Below, piece by piece: positions 54,971 to 64,000 of a stretch of DNA of 64,000 nucleotides. The stretch comes from FEN-1219 sp963810755 (lineage in GTDB: Bacteria > Pseudomonadota > Gammaproteobacteria > Steroidobacterales > Rariloculaceae): positions 1 to 64,000 of the forward strand of contig CAWEOP010000005.1 in assembly GCA_963810755.1 (NCBI GenBank), in the 5' to 3' direction. Made by a program: the position numbers and the translations under genes. The notes under the pieces were generated by a model that saw nothing but the letters and a program-made list of their open reading frames with translations, was not told the DNA's origin and searched no databases. Position 1 is the stretch's first letter. Every line of letters begins with the position of its first letter.

Positions 54971-55161
54971 GCCGAGGGCTATTGCGGCGGAGCCGCAACG
55001 CTAAGCCGCGGCTCGAAAGCCCCGTCAGCCGGTCCACCCCCATCGCGCCCACGGCCGTGGATAGTGGTCTGCGTCGCATTTTTCGCCCTTCGGCGCTTCA
55101 GTTTCATGCGCAATGACCGATAGCGGTTGGCGTAGGTACGCAAGCAAACGGGGCGGCGGTC

Positions 55162-55470
55162 ATGAAGGCGTTGTTAATAGTCGGCGTTGCAAGCCTGGCT
55201 TCGTTCTCGGCGTGGGCGAGCTGCACTGCGCCCCCGGCGCCGCCCTCCCCGCCGAGCGGGGCGGCCGCGACGCGCGTCGAGATGCTCGCGGCGCAGACGG
55301 CGATCAAGGACTACAACGCCGCCGTGGTCAATTACACGGAATGCGTGAGGAAGAGCGCCAATCCGGCCGAGGCCGAAAGGGCCAGCGATATCGTCGAGCA
55401 GCTGGAAAAGCTCGCGGAGCGGTTCAACGCGGAGCTGCGCGCATTCAAACAGAAAAACGGTGCCCAATGA
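55162..55470 (+). CDS. Small exported protein coupled to wspA
   Basis: 102 residues. Signal peptide MKALLIVGVASLASFSAWAS, then Cys, a Pro-rich stretch (TAPPAPPSPPSG), and an alpha-helical remainder with one more Cys (YTECVRKSANPAEAERASDI, EQLEKLAERFNAELRAFKQK). The two Cys could form a disulfide across the helical part. The stop overlaps the wspA start (ATGA), so it is made together with the receptor. I know of no such gene in the Pseudomonas wsp operons; a periplasmic partner or adaptor of the WspA sensor domain is an inference from position and export signal. Confidence 0.82.
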   Translation: MKALLIVGVASLASFSAWASCTAPPAPPSPPSGAAATRVEMLAAQTAIKDYNAAVVNYTECVRKSANPAEAERASDIVEQLEKLAERFNAELRAFKQKNGAQ

Positions 55471-57107
55471 GCCTCAACGTGGTCAAGGACTGGACGATCC
55501 GCCGCCGTATTCTCACGAGCTTCGCCGTCGTGCTCGGATTGATGGTCGTGATGGGCCTCGTCGCGCTGCGCGATCTCGACAACATCGATCAGCGCTCGCA
55601 GAACGCCGCAACCACCTCCGTTCCGGGGCTCTACTACAGCACGGAGGTCAAGAGCGAGCTGATCGTCAACTATTCGCTCACGGCCGAGTACATGGGCCAG
55701 ACCGACGTGCTGCGGCTCGACACCATCGAAAGGGAGCTCAGCGCGAACAGCGAGCGTTGGGAAAAGTCGATCGGCAACTATGAGGTCCTGCCCGCGACCG
55801 CCGACGATCGCGAAAAGTTCGCGGACTTCGAATCGATCCGCTCGGCGTACGTCGACACGCAGCGCGAGATCCTCAAACGCAGCTCCGAGCTCGACACCGA
55901 GGGCGCCAACAAGCTTTGGCGCGAGCAGCTGAGCCCGCAGTTCGAGAAGGCGCGCGCCTCGATCCAGGTGATCGTCGACGACAAGAAGGCCTCCGCCGAC
56001 GCCTCGATGGTTGCGATTTCCGGCGAGCTCACGAACGCTCAAATCGTGATGCTCGCGAGCTTCCTCGCAGCCGTCGCGCTCACGTTCGTTTGCGCGTACT
56101 ACCTCCTGAAGGCGATCACCCATCCGCTCGACCAGCTGATGGAGATCGTCGAGGTGATGCGCAGCGGCGACTTCTCGAAGCGCCTCAAGCTCGAGCGCGA
56201 GGACGAATTCCACGCGCTCGCCGTCGGCTGCAATCGCATGGCGGACGAGCTCACTGCGCTCGTGTCCGAGGTGCAGCAATCGAGCTCCAGGGTCAGCACG
56301 TCCGTCAGCGAGATCGCGGCCACCGCGAAGCAGCAGCAAGCGACCGCGGGCGAGATCGCCTCGACGACGATCGAAATCGGGGCGACTTCGAAAGAGATCT
56401 CCGCGACCTCGAAAGAGCTCGTGAAGACGATGAACGAAGTCGCGACGGTCGCCGAGCAGTCCGCCGCGCTCGCGGGCGTCGGCCAGGCCGGGCTCGCGCA
56501 CATGGAAGAGACGATGCGTCAAGTCATGGAAGCGGCCGGCTCGATCAACGCGAAGCTCGCGGTGCTCAACGAGAAGGCGGCCAACATCAATCAGGTCGTC
56601 ACCACGATCACGAAGGTCGCGGACCAGACCAACCTGCTGTCGCTCAACGCGGCGATCGAGGCCGAGAAAGCGGGCGAGCATGGCCGCGGATTCGCCGTCG
56701 TCGCGACGGAGATCCGCCGGCTCGCGGACCAGACCGCGGTCGCCACCTACGACATCGAGCAGATGGTGAAGCACATCCAGTCGGCGGTCGCCGCGGGCGT
56801 GATGGGCATGGACAAGTTCTCGGAAGAGGTGCGGCGCGGCATGCAGGAAGTGCAGCAGGTCGGCGGCCAGCTGTCGCAGATCATTCATCAGGTGCAGGCG
56901 CTCGCGCCGCGCGTCGAGTCGGTGAACGAAGGCATGCAGGCGCAGGCGACCGGCGCGGAGCAGATCAGCCACGCGCTTTCGCAGCTCACGGAAGCGGCGC
57001 AGCAGACCGCCGAATCGCTGAGCCAGTCGACGCATGCGATCGGCGACCTCGACGAGGTCTCGAACGGCCTGCGCAACGGCGTGCTGCGATTCAAGCTCGC
57101 GTCCTGA
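55467..57107 (+). CDS. wspA: Wsp-type methyl-accepting chemotaxis protein
   Basis: 546 residues. TM1 near 15-35 (ILTSFAVVLGLMVVMGLVAL), a periplasmic four-helix-bundle sensor (about 36-190), TM2 near 195-215 (IVMLASFLAAVALTFVCAYY), HAMP (LLKAITHPLDQLMEIVEVMR), and a signalling domain with the hairpin KVADQTNLLSLNAAIEAEKA and EHGRGFAVVATEIRRLADQT. WspA senses surface contact/envelope stress and controls the CheA-type kinase. The call as wspA rests on the following genes, which are all present in Wsp order. It starts inside the ATGA overlap with the preceding small gene. Confidence 0.9.
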   Translation: MSLNVVKDWTIRRRILTSFAVVLGLMVVMGLVALRDLDNIDQRSQNAATTSVPGLYYSTEVKSELIVNYSLTAEYMGQTDVLRLDTIERELSANSERWEKSIGNYEVLPATADDREKFADFESIRSAYVDTQREILKRSSELDTEGANKLWREQLSPQFEKARASIQVIVDDKKASADASMVAISGELTNAQIVMLASFLAAVALTFVCAYYLLKAITHPLDQLMEIVEVMRSGDFSKRLKLEREDEFHALAVGCNRMADELTALVSEVQQSSSRVSTSVSEIAATAKQQQATAGEIASTTIEIGATSKEISATSKELVKTMNEVATVAEQSAALAGVGQAGLAHMEETMRQVMEAAGSINAKLAVLNEKAANINQVVTTITKVADQTNLLSLNAAIEAEKAGEHGRGFAVVATEIRRLADQTAVATYDIEQMVKHIQSAVAAGVMGMDKFSEEVRRGMQEVQQVGGQLSQIIHQVQALAPRVESVNEGMQAQATGAEQISHALSQLTEAAQQTAESLSQSTHAIGDLDEVSNGLRNGVLRFKLAS

Positions 57108-57148
57108 AGCCTAAGCGTGCGCTAGTCCAGCCTCCTTGGAGCTGCAAG

Positions 57149-57608
57149 ATGCTGTTCCTTCTGATGCAGCTCGACGGGGACCGCTACGCGGTCGACATCG
57201 CCCAAGTCGCCGAGGTCTTGCCGCTCGTCACGTTGAGAGCCGTGCCTCGCGCGCCGCTCGGCCTCGCGGGAATCGTCGACTACGGCGGCTCGCCTGTTCC
57301 CGTGATCGATCTGTCCCAGCTGCTCGCGAATCGCCCGGCGAATCGGCGCTTGAACACGCGCCTCGTGATCGTCCACTACACCGCCGGCGAGCGTAAGCAC
57401 TTGCTCGGGCTCATCGCGGAGCGCGCGACTGAAACGATGAGGCGCGATCCAAAGGACTTTCAGGACTCCGGCGTCACGTCCGACTCGCCGCCGCACCTCG
57501 GCCCCGTGGCGCTCGACGCGGCCGGGCCCGTGCACTGGGTCGACGTCGACCGGCTGCTGCCCGACGCTGCTCGCGGATTCGTTGTTCCAGCCAGCGGTGA
57601 ACGCGTGA
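57149..57608 (+). CDS. wspB: CheW-like adaptor, Wsp type (reads into wspC in the given sequence)
   Basis: About 152 residues. ATG 57149 follows TTGGAG. The CheW fold is shown by LFLLMQLDGDRYAVDIAQVA, EVLPLVTLRAVPRAPLGLAG, IVDYGGSPVPVIDLSQLL and RLVIVHYTAGERKHLLGLIA. In the given sequence the frame has no stop and continues into the methyltransferase. Removing one base around 57572-57580 gives an end at TGA 57606-57608, overlapping a GTG start (GTGA) as at the other wsp junctions, so I annotate a separate gene. A real CheW-CheR fusion is the alternative. Confidence 0.8.
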
Positions 57609-58849
57609 CGGCCTCCGCCGCGAAGATCGAGGCTCTGCTCAAGGAAGCGATGGGTCTCCACGCCGCGTCGATCGGCTCCGCGTCGGTCGAGCGCGCGGTG
57701 CGGGTTCGGCTGGCCGCGTGCGGCGCACCGACGATCGACGACTACTGGCACCGGCTCAAAGGCTCGCGCGGCGAGCTGCAGGAGCTGATCGAGGTCGTCG
57801 TGGTCCCGGAGACCTGGTTTTCGCGCGACCGCGAAGCGTTTGCCGAGCTCACGCGCGTCGCTCGCGAGGAATGGCGTCCGAGCCGTCCCGCCGCGGTGCG
57901 CAGGCTCCTGAGCGTACCTTGCTCGACAGGCGAGGAACCGTACTCGATGGCCATGGCCATGCTCGACGCCGACTTCTCGCCCGACCGCTTTCTGATCGAC
58001 GCGGTGGACATCAGCGAGCGGTCGCTCGCGCAAGCGCGGCACGGCGTTTACGGCAAGAACTCCTTCCGCGGCTCGGATCTCGCGTTTCGCGACCGTTACT
58101 TCGAACCCGTCGACGAAGGCCATCGCGTCAACGACATCGTCCGCCGGGCCGTACGCTTCCAGCGCGGCAACGTGCTCGCGGACGATTTCCTCTCGGGCGT
58201 CGAGCCGTACGACGCGATCTTCTGCCGCAATTTGCTCATCTACTTCGACGAGCCGACGCAGGATCGAACGATCGCGACGTTGTGCCGCGTGCTCGCCGAC
58301 AAAGGCCTGCTGTTCGTCGGACCGGCGGAGGCGAGCACGCTGCTCGATCACGATCTCACCTCCGCGAAAGTACCGCTGGCATTCGCGTTCCGGAGAATGC
58401 CGCCGCGCGTTGCATCGCAACCGGCGCAAGTGCCGGCGCCGCGCCGTCCCGCGCACTCCGCCGCGGCGAAGGTCGACAAGGGCGCGGCCCAACGCAAGAC
58501 CCAAGCGAGCAAGGCGTCGAAACCCGCGCCAACCGCGACGCCGGAAGCCGCCCCACCGGATCGCATCGAGCAGGCCTTCGCCCTAGCGGACCAGGGTCGA
58601 CTCGAGGAAGCCGCCGCGCTCTGCGAGGAGCAGCTGCGCGAGCACGGCCCGTCGGCCTCCGCGTTCTATTTGATGGGGCTCATCTGCAGCGCCGACGGCC
58701 GTTTGTCCGCGGCCGATCGCTGCTACCGCAAAGCCCTCTATCTCGACCAGAACCATCACGATGCCCTCGTGCACCTTGCGCTGCTGCTCGAGCAGCAGGG
58801 CGATGCTCACGGAGCCAAGCTGCTGCGCGGGCGCGCGCAAAAGCTCTAG
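57605..58849 (+). CDS. wspC: CheR-type methyltransferase with TPR, Wsp type
   Basis: 414 residues if started at GTG 57605. CheR N-terminal helical domain (KIEALLKEAMGLHAASIGSA), then the SAM-binding methyltransferase: VVVPETWFSRDREAFAELTR, LLSVPCSTGEEPYSMAMAML, DAVDISERSLAQARHGVYGK, and YDAIFCRNLLIYFD. After a Pro/Ala/Lys linker there are two to three TPR motifs (about 340-405: RIEQAFALADQGRLEEAAAL, CYRKALYLDQNHHDALVHLA). It methylates glutamates of WspA, opposing WspF. The C-terminal TPRs are the hallmark of WspC. Confidence 0.9.
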   Translation: MTASAAKIEALLKEAMGLHAASIGSASVERAVRVRLAACGAPTIDDYWHRLKGSRGELQELIEVVVVPETWFSRDREAFAELTRVAREEWRPSRPAAVRRLLSVPCSTGEEPYSMAMAMLDADFSPDRFLIDAVDISERSLAQARHGVYGKNSFRGSDLAFRDRYFEPVDEGHRVNDIVRRAVRFQRGNVLADDFLSGVEPYDAIFCRNLLIYFDEPTQDRTIATLCRVLADKGLLFVGPAEASTLLDHDLTSAKVPLAFAFRRMPPRVASQPAQVPAPRRPAHSAAAKVDKGAAQRKTQASKASKPAPTATPEAAPPDRIEQAFALADQGRLEEAAALCEEQLREHGPSASAFYLMGLICSADGRLSAADRCYRKALYLDQNHHDALVHLALLLEQQGDAHGAKLLRGRAQKL

Positions 58850-58858
58850 GACTCACCG

Positions 58859-59524
58859 ATGCGCGAGGTCATCACGGACTGTTGGAACAAGATCGGCGTG
58901 CACGGCGACTCGTCGTGCAAAGAGCTCGCGCAGGCGATCCATTGCCGCAACTGCCGTGTCTATTCGAAGGCCGCGGCGAATCTGCTCGACGGCGATCCGC
59001 CTGCCGACTACATCGCCCACTGGACGGAGCAGGCGCGGAGAACCAAGGGTCTAGCCGAGCGCGCCACGGTGTCGGTGCTCATCTTCCGCATCGGCACGGA
59101 GTGGCTTGCTGTGCAGACCACCGCCCTCACGGAGATCGCGAGCCTGCGCGCGATTCACTCGATACCGCACCGACGCAACGGCGTGGTGCTTGGGCTCACG
59201 AACATCCGCGGCGAGCTGCTCGTGTGCGTGTCGCTGCGCGCGATCTTGAACGTCGACTCGGCGACCGACGCGGACGGTGGCAAGTCCCGCAGCGTCGCGG
59301 GACGATTGCTCGTGATGCAGCGCGATGGCGCGCGCGCGGTGTGCCCGGTGGACGAGGTCCACGGGATCGAGCGCTTCTTCCCCCGCGATCTCGGCACCGT
59401 CCCCGCCACCGTCGCCGGCGCAACGGCCAAGTACACGCGCGCGACGTTCACTTGGGCGAAGCACACCGTCGGCCTGCTCGATGAGCAATCGGTGTTTCGC
59501 GCCGTGAACCGGAGCGTCGCGTGA
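58859..59524 (+). CDS. wspD: CheW-like adaptor, Wsp type
   Basis: 221 residues. Starts MREVITDCWNKIGVHGDSSC, a Cys-containing N-terminal motif (with CRNCRVY) characteristic of WspD-type CheW proteins, which could bind a metal. The CheW domain follows: LIFRIGTEWLAVQTTALTEI, IPHRRNGVVLGLTNIRGELL, RLLVMQRDGARAVCPVDEVH. It couples the WspE kinase to WspA. It starts nine bases after wspC, and its stop overlaps the wspE start (GTGA). Confidence 0.92.
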   Translation: MREVITDCWNKIGVHGDSSCKELAQAIHCRNCRVYSKAAANLLDGDPPADYIAHWTEQARRTKGLAERATVSVLIFRIGTEWLAVQTTALTEIASLRAIHSIPHRRNGVVLGLTNIRGELLVCVSLRAILNVDSATDADGGKSRSVAGRLLVMQRDGARAVCPVDEVHGIERFFPRDLGTVPATVAGATAKYTRATFTWAKHTVGLLDEQSVFRAVNRSVA

Positions 59525-61857
59525 GCGGGCAGGATCTCAGCGACCTGTCGATGATGGACTTGTTCCGCCTCGACGCGGACTCGCAGGCGCAGACGCTCGA
59601 CGCGGGTCTGCTCGCGCTCGAGCGCGATGCCGTCGCCGCGGCGCCGCTCGAGGCGTGCATGCGCGCCGCTCATTCGCTCAAGGGCGCGGCTCGCGTGATC
59701 GGCCTCAACGTCGGAGTCGAGGTGGCGCACGCGCTGGAAGACTGCTTCGTCGCGGCGCAGCGCGGCGCGCTCTTGCTCGGGCGCGCGCAGATCGACGTCC
59801 TACTGCAGGGCGCCGACTTGCTGAAGCGCATCGCGCACACGCCGGAGCCGCAGCTCGGCGAGTGGGCCGGCGCCCGAGACTCGAGATCGACGTATTCCTC
59901 GCCGCGCTGCGCGACACCGTCGCCGCCGCGCGCTTGGCCGGCGCACCGGCGGCTCCCGCCGCGTCGCAAGCCGCCGCATCGCAAGCCTCCGCTTCACAGG
60001 CCGCGTCCGCGACGGCGGCCCAACCCGCCGCGAAGCCGCGTGCGTCCGACGCGCCAGCGGGACCGCCCGTCGCGCCCGGCTTCGAAGACAGCGAGATCAG
60101 CGACCGCGTGCTCCGCGTAACGGCCGAGCATCTGAATCGTCTGCTCGGCCTCGCGGGCGAGTCCCTCGTCGAATCGCGCTGGTTGAAGCCCTTCTCCGAA
60201 TCGTTGTTCCGCTTGAAGCGCCTGCAGAATTCCGCCGCCGCCTCGCTCGACACGCTGCGCGAGACGCTCGCGGACGAGATCCTGAGCGAGCCGGTCGAGG
60301 CCGCGCTCGTTGACGTGCGCCAACGCATCGACGCGTGCCACCAGCTGCTCGCGCAGCAGCTCGTCGAGATCGATCTTTTCGACAGCCATTCGACGAATCT
60401 CGCGCATCGAATGTACGCCTCCGCGCTCGCGTGCCGCATGCGCCCGTTCGCCGACGGCGTGCGCGCCTTCCCGCGAATGGTGCGCGACGTCGGCCGCACG
60501 CTCGGCAAGCAAGTGCAGCTCGAGATCGTCGGCGACACGACACGCAGGTCGACCGCGACATCCTCGAGAAGCTCGACGCGCCGCTCGGCCATCTGCTGCG
60601 CAACGCCGTCGACCACGGCATCGAGCAGCCCGAGGAGCGGCGTCGCGGCCGGCAAGCCCGCCGAAGGCGTCGTTCGCCTCGAGGCGCGCCACAGCGCCGG
60701 ACAGCTGCATGATCACCGTCGAGCGACGACGGCCGCGGGATCGACCTCGGAAGCGTGCGCAAGGCCGTCGTAGAGCGCAAGCTCACCAACGAGGAAACGG
60801 CCGCAGCAGCTCAGCGAGCGCGGAGCTCTCGAGTTCCTGTTCCTGCCCGGCTTCACGATGAAGCAGGACGGTCACGGAGATCTCCGGGCGCGGCGTCGGT
60901 CTCGACGTCGTGCAGAGACATGCTGAAGCAAGTCCGCGGCACGATTCGCGTGTCGTCGGAGCTCGGCCGCGGGGCACGCTTTTCAGATGCAGCTGCCGCT
61001 CACGCTCTCGGTCGTGCGCACGCTGCTCGTCGAGATCGGCGGGGAGCCGTACGCGTTCCCGCTCGCCCACATCGTCCGCACGCTGAAGCTGCCGCAGGAG
61101 AGCATCGAGGTGCTCGAAGGACGGCAGCATTTCAAATTCAACGGCCGTTCGATCGGCCTCGTGAGCGCGCAGCAGGTGTTCGGCGGCGGCGAGCCGAAGC
61201 GTCGCGGGCGGCGAGCTCGCCGTGATCGTTCTCGGCGACTCCGTGAACCTCTACGCGCTCGTCACGGACCGGTTCCTCGGCGAGCGCGACCTCGTCGTCC
61301 AGCCGCTCGACCCGCGCCTCGGCAAGATCAAGGACATCGCGGCGGGCTCGCTGATGGAAGACGGCTCACCGGTGCTGATCGTCGACATCGACGACATGCT
61401 GCGCTCGGTCGAGAAGCTCGTCGCCGAAGGCCGCCTCGACAAAGTGGAGCGCAGCGCCGAGGCCGGCGTGCGCAGCTCGCGCCGAGCGCGTGCTCGTGGT
61501 GGACGACTCGCTCACCGTGCGCGAGCTCGAGCGCAAGCTGCTCGATCAGGCCGGCTACGAGGTCGAGATCGCGGTCGACGGCGTCGACGGCTGGAACGCC
61601 GTGCGCACGGGCAACTTCGATCTCATCGTCACCGACATCGACATGCCGCGCATGGACGGCATCGAGCTCGTGCAGCTGATCAAACGGGACCCGAAGCTCG
61701 GTAAGCTGCCGGTCATGATCGTCTCGTACAAGGATCGCGAGGAAGACCGCCGGCGCGGGCTCGAGGCGGGCGCCGACTACTACCTCACGAAGGGCAGCTT
61801 CCACGACGACACGCTGCAGCAGGCCGTCGCGGATCTGATCGGAAGGCCGCCGCGTGA
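59521..61857 (+). CDS. wspE: CheA-type hybrid histidine kinase/response regulator, Wsp type (many frameshifts)
   Basis: About 778 residues after bridging about ten one-base changes between 59870 and 61845. HPt: the phospho-acceptor His is in MRAAHSLKGAARVIGLNVGV. An Ala/Ser-rich linker follows; then the dimerisation/ATPase region (ESLVESRWLKPFSESL, the N box LRNAVDHGIEQPEER, G boxes DDGRGID and GRGVGLDVV), a CheW-like domain (LVEIGGEPYAFPLAHIVRTL), and a C-terminal receiver (VLVVDDSLTVRELERKLL, with the acceptor Asp in VTDIDMPRMDG). It starts at GTG 59521. It phosphorylates WspR and WspF. Restoring one A in the GGAAGG at 61840 also restores a stop overlapping wspF. Confidence 0.85.
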
Positions 61858-62895
61858 AAATCGGCATCGCCAACGACGTGCCGACGATCGCGGAATCGCT
61901 GCGCCGCATCGTGTCGATTCGCCCCGGCACGCAGGTCGTCTGGGTCGCGCGCGACGGCGCCGAGGCGGTGACCATGTGCGCCAAGGACACGCCGGACCTG
62001 ATCCTCATGGATTTGATCATGCCGCGCATGGACGGCGTCGAGGCCACGCGGCAGATCATGGCGAACACGCCGTGCGCGATCCTCGTCGTGACGTCGAGCG
62101 TGGGCACGAACGCGCAGCGCGTGTTCGAGGCGATGGGCCACGGCGCGCTCGACGCGGTCGACACACCGACGCTCGCGCCCGAGAAATCGCGCGCGCCAGC
62201 CGCCGCCCTGCTCGCAACGATCGACCGAATCGCGCAAGGTCATCGCGACGCGCAACGAACGCGCGGCCCCCAAGACCGCGGCGCCTGCGTTGCGGCCGAT
62301 GTCGCGCCGCGGCGGACTCGTCGCGATCGGCTCGTCGGCGGGCGGGCCGGCGGCGCTCGCGAAGGTGCTCGGCGGTCTGCCGCGGGACTTTCCGGCGTCG
62401 ATCGTGATCGTGCAGCACGTCGACGAGCGGTTCGCGGTCGGCATGGCGGAGTGGTTGAATCAGGTCTCGCCGCTGCCCGTCCGCGTCGCGGGCGAAGGCG
62501 ACCTGCCGACGCCCGGCAGCGTGCTGCTCGCGAGCACCCGCGATCATCTCCTGCTCAAGTCCCCCTACGCCCTCGGCTACTCGCCCGATCCGGCCGACTA
62601 CGTCTACCGCCCCTCGGTCGACGTCTTCTTCCAGAGCGTTTCGCGCGTTTGGCGCGGCGATGTGGTTGGCGTGCTGCTCACCGGCATGGGACGCGACGGC
62701 GCGACGGGCCTCAAGGCTCTGCGCGACAAGGGCTGGCACACGATCGCGCAGGACCGCGCGAGCAGCGCCGTCTACGGCATGCCGAAGGCGGCCGCGGAGC
62801 TCGATGCCGCGGTCGAGATCCTCGCGCTCGACAGAATCGCGGGGCGGTTGGCCCGCGCGTTTCAGCCCGTGAGCGCCGCGGTGGCAAAGCGATGA
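61854..62895 (+). CDS. wspF: CheB-type methylesterase/response regulator, Wsp type (one frameshift)
   Basis: About 346 residues after correcting one base near 62237. The receiver (1-125) has MKIGIANDVPTIAESLRRIV and acceptor Asp in LILMDLIMPRMDGVEATRQI. The esterase domain has the catalytic Ser in VAIGSSAGGPAAL, His in IVQHVDERF, and Asp in LTGMGRDGATGLKAL. It removes methyl groups from WspA to reset the signal; wspF loss is a classical route to high c-di-GMP and wrinkly colonies in Pseudomonas. It starts at GTG 61854 overlapping wspE and overlaps wspR by ATGA. Confidence 0.9.
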
Positions 62896-63920
62896 GCGCG
62901 GCTCCGATCGAACCCGCTGCGGCGGTGCCCGGGGCCCCGCCAGCGGGCGTCTACGCGATCCGGGTCCTGCTCGTCGACGATCAGGTGATGATCGGCGAGG
63001 CCGTGCGCCGCGCGCTCGCCAAGGAACCCAATGTCGAATTCCGCTACTGCAACAACCCGAGCGACGCCGTGCACGTGGCCGAGGAGTTCAAGCCGACGGT
63101 GATCCTGCAGGACCTCGTGATGCCGGGCGTGGATGGCCTCACGCTCGTACAACGCTATCGCGCGACGCCTGCGACGCAGAACATTCCGATCGTGGTGCTG
63201 TCGACGAAGGACGAGCCGTCGGTGAAAAGCGAGGCGTTCGCGGTCGGCGCGAGCGACTACTTGATCAAGCTGCCCGACGCCATCGAGCTCATCGCGCGCG
63301 TGCGCCATCACTCGAAGGCGTACATCAATCAGGTGCAACGCGACGAAGCTTACCGTGCGCTGCACGAGAGCCAGCGCAAGCTGCTCGAGATCAACCACGA
63401 GCTTCAACGGCTCACGAACGTCGACGGTCTCACGGGTCTCTCGAATCGCCGCTACTTCAACGACTACAGCGGGCCGCAGTGGAAGCTCGCGATTCGCGAG
63501 CAGGCGCCGATCGCGATCCTCATGATCGACGTCGACAACTTCAAGAAGTACAACGACACGTACGGCCACCTCGCCGGCGACGAGGTTTTGAAGAGCGTCG
63601 GAGCCGCCATGCTCCGGAGCTTCGCGCGCCCGACCGACTTGCCCGCCCGCTTCGGGGGCGAGGAATTCGTGGTGCTGCTGCCCGCGACGCCGATCGAGTC
63701 GCTGCTGACGCTCGGCGATCGCCTCCGCGCGAATGTCGAAGAGCTCAAGATTCCACACTCCGCCTCCGGCGTCTGCGGCCACGTGACAGTGAGCGTCGGC
63801 GGGGCCGCGGCGATTCCGAATCCGGAGGACACGCTGCTCGCGCTCGTCGAGGCGGCGGATCAGGCGCTCTACGAGGCGAAGGCATCGGGCAAGAATCGCG
63901 TCGTGACGCGCGCGAAATAG
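62892..63920 (+). CDS. wspR: Response regulator with GGDEF diguanylate cyclase domain, Wsp output
   Basis: 342 residues from ATG 62892 (ATGA overlap with wspF). Receiver (20-140): VLLVDDQVMIGEAVRRALAK, acceptor Asp in VILQDLVMPGVDGLTL, then VVLSTKDEPSVKSEAFAVGA. A helical stalk links to the GGDEF domain (175-340): VDGLTGLSNRRYFNDYSGPQ, MIDVDNFKKYNDTYGHLAGD, and the active site FGGEEFVVLL. An inhibitory I-site RPTD lies five residues before GGEEF. It is therefore expected to make c-di-GMP and be product-inhibited. It is the last gene seen; bases 63921-64000 contain no supported feature. Confidence 0.93.
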   Translation: MSAAPIEPAAAVPGAPPAGVYAIRVLLVDDQVMIGEAVRRALAKEPNVEFRYCNNPSDAVHVAEEFKPTVILQDLVMPGVDGLTLVQRYRATPATQNIPIVVLSTKDEPSVKSEAFAVGASDYLIKLPDAIELIARVRHHSKAYINQVQRDEAYRALHESQRKLLEINHELQRLTNVDGLTGLSNRRYFNDYSGPQWKLAIREQAPIAILMIDVDNFKKYNDTYGHLAGDEVLKSVGAAMLRSFARPTDLPARFGGEEFVVLLPATPIESLLTLGDRLRANVEELKIPHSASGVCGHVTVSVGGAAAIPNPEDTLLALVEAADQALYEAKASGKNRVVTRAK

Positions 63921-64000
63921 GCGGTTCGCGCGGACCGCGACTGTGGTTCGCGGACGGCTTACGTACGCGTAGGCTCCTCGGTACACTTGTGTACCTGAAG

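Noticed and set aside
54971..55161. GC-rich foldable region before the wsp operon, considered as a c-di-GMP or other riboswitch
   Set aside because: No match to a riboswitch consensus that I can identify; ordinary GC folding explains it.
55332..57035. 567-codon minus-strand frame opposite wspA
   Set aside because: Leu/Arg/Asp-rich antisense of a methyl-accepting protein; no domain.

Overview
The window is high-GC bacterial DNA (only one short stretch, about 36,160-37,000, is visibly AT-richer) and most resembles a gammaproteobacterium of the Steroidobacter/Nevskia/Xanthomonas kind. The reasons are a yqjD-yqjE-yqjK-type operon, a DUF5924/DUF2914 protein, a DUF6624 protein, a complete Wsp chemosensory operon, large TonB-dependent receptors and paired DUF1592-family/DUF1552 exported proteins. 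This placement is an inference from gene content. No rRNA, tRNA, CRISPR array, insertion sequence or phage module was seen.

Layout. 1-4.4 kb (minus): one very large exported protein, cut by the window edge, joining a copper-radical-oxidase-type domain, lectin-like repeats, Ig-like and PKD domains, a beta-propeller and a di-haem peroxidase-like domain. 4.7-6.1 kb: two coupled GNAT acetyltransferase genes. 6.4-12 kb: a Tat-type thiamine-diphosphate enzyme with a cytochrome c, a small secreted protein, and two NHL beta-propeller proteins. 12-14.7 kb (minus): DUF6624 and a coupled alkylation-repair pair (Ada/AlkA fusion and Ogt). 14.8-23.1 kb (minus): a TonB-dependent receptor, then an ankyrin - DUF1592-type cytochrome - DUF1552 operon. 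23.5-27 kb: GNAT, an orphan ModA-like binding protein, the yqjDEK-like operon and a DUF5924 membrane protein. 27.2-34.3 kb: a second DUF1592-type cytochrome/DUF1552 locus, interrupted by a haem-propeller gene and a 2-oxoglutarate (2OG) oxygenase gene, followed by an exported metallo-beta-lactamase-fold protein.

31.3-52.4 kb is the most unusual part. Seven genes or gene remnants of Fe(II)/2OG-oxygenase type (three TIGR02466-like, one TPR-fused, two Sel1/prolyl-hydroxylase-like of which one is internally deleted, and one further enzyme) are interleaved with two paralogous TonB-dependent receptors and three exported TPR and/or TonB-C-terminal proteins. I read it as an expanded island for outer-membrane uptake or sensing plus hydroxylation; its substrate is unknown.

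52.5-55 kb holds an ankyrin protein and a Tat-exported sugar-isomerase-fold protein. 55.2-63.9 kb is a complete wspABCDEFR operon (surface sensing to c-di-GMP), headed by a small exported protein that is translationally coupled to wspA. Most junctions are 4-base ATGA/GTGA overlaps.

Caution on quality: several genes (about 1-4,430; 6,382-8,250; 9,349-11,180; 46,960-50,203; 59,521-61,857, with single events elsewhere) need many one-base frame changes to read through, yet the protein signal resumes at once in another frame. I treat these mostly as indel errors in the sequence, and give outer coordinates for the reconstructed gene.
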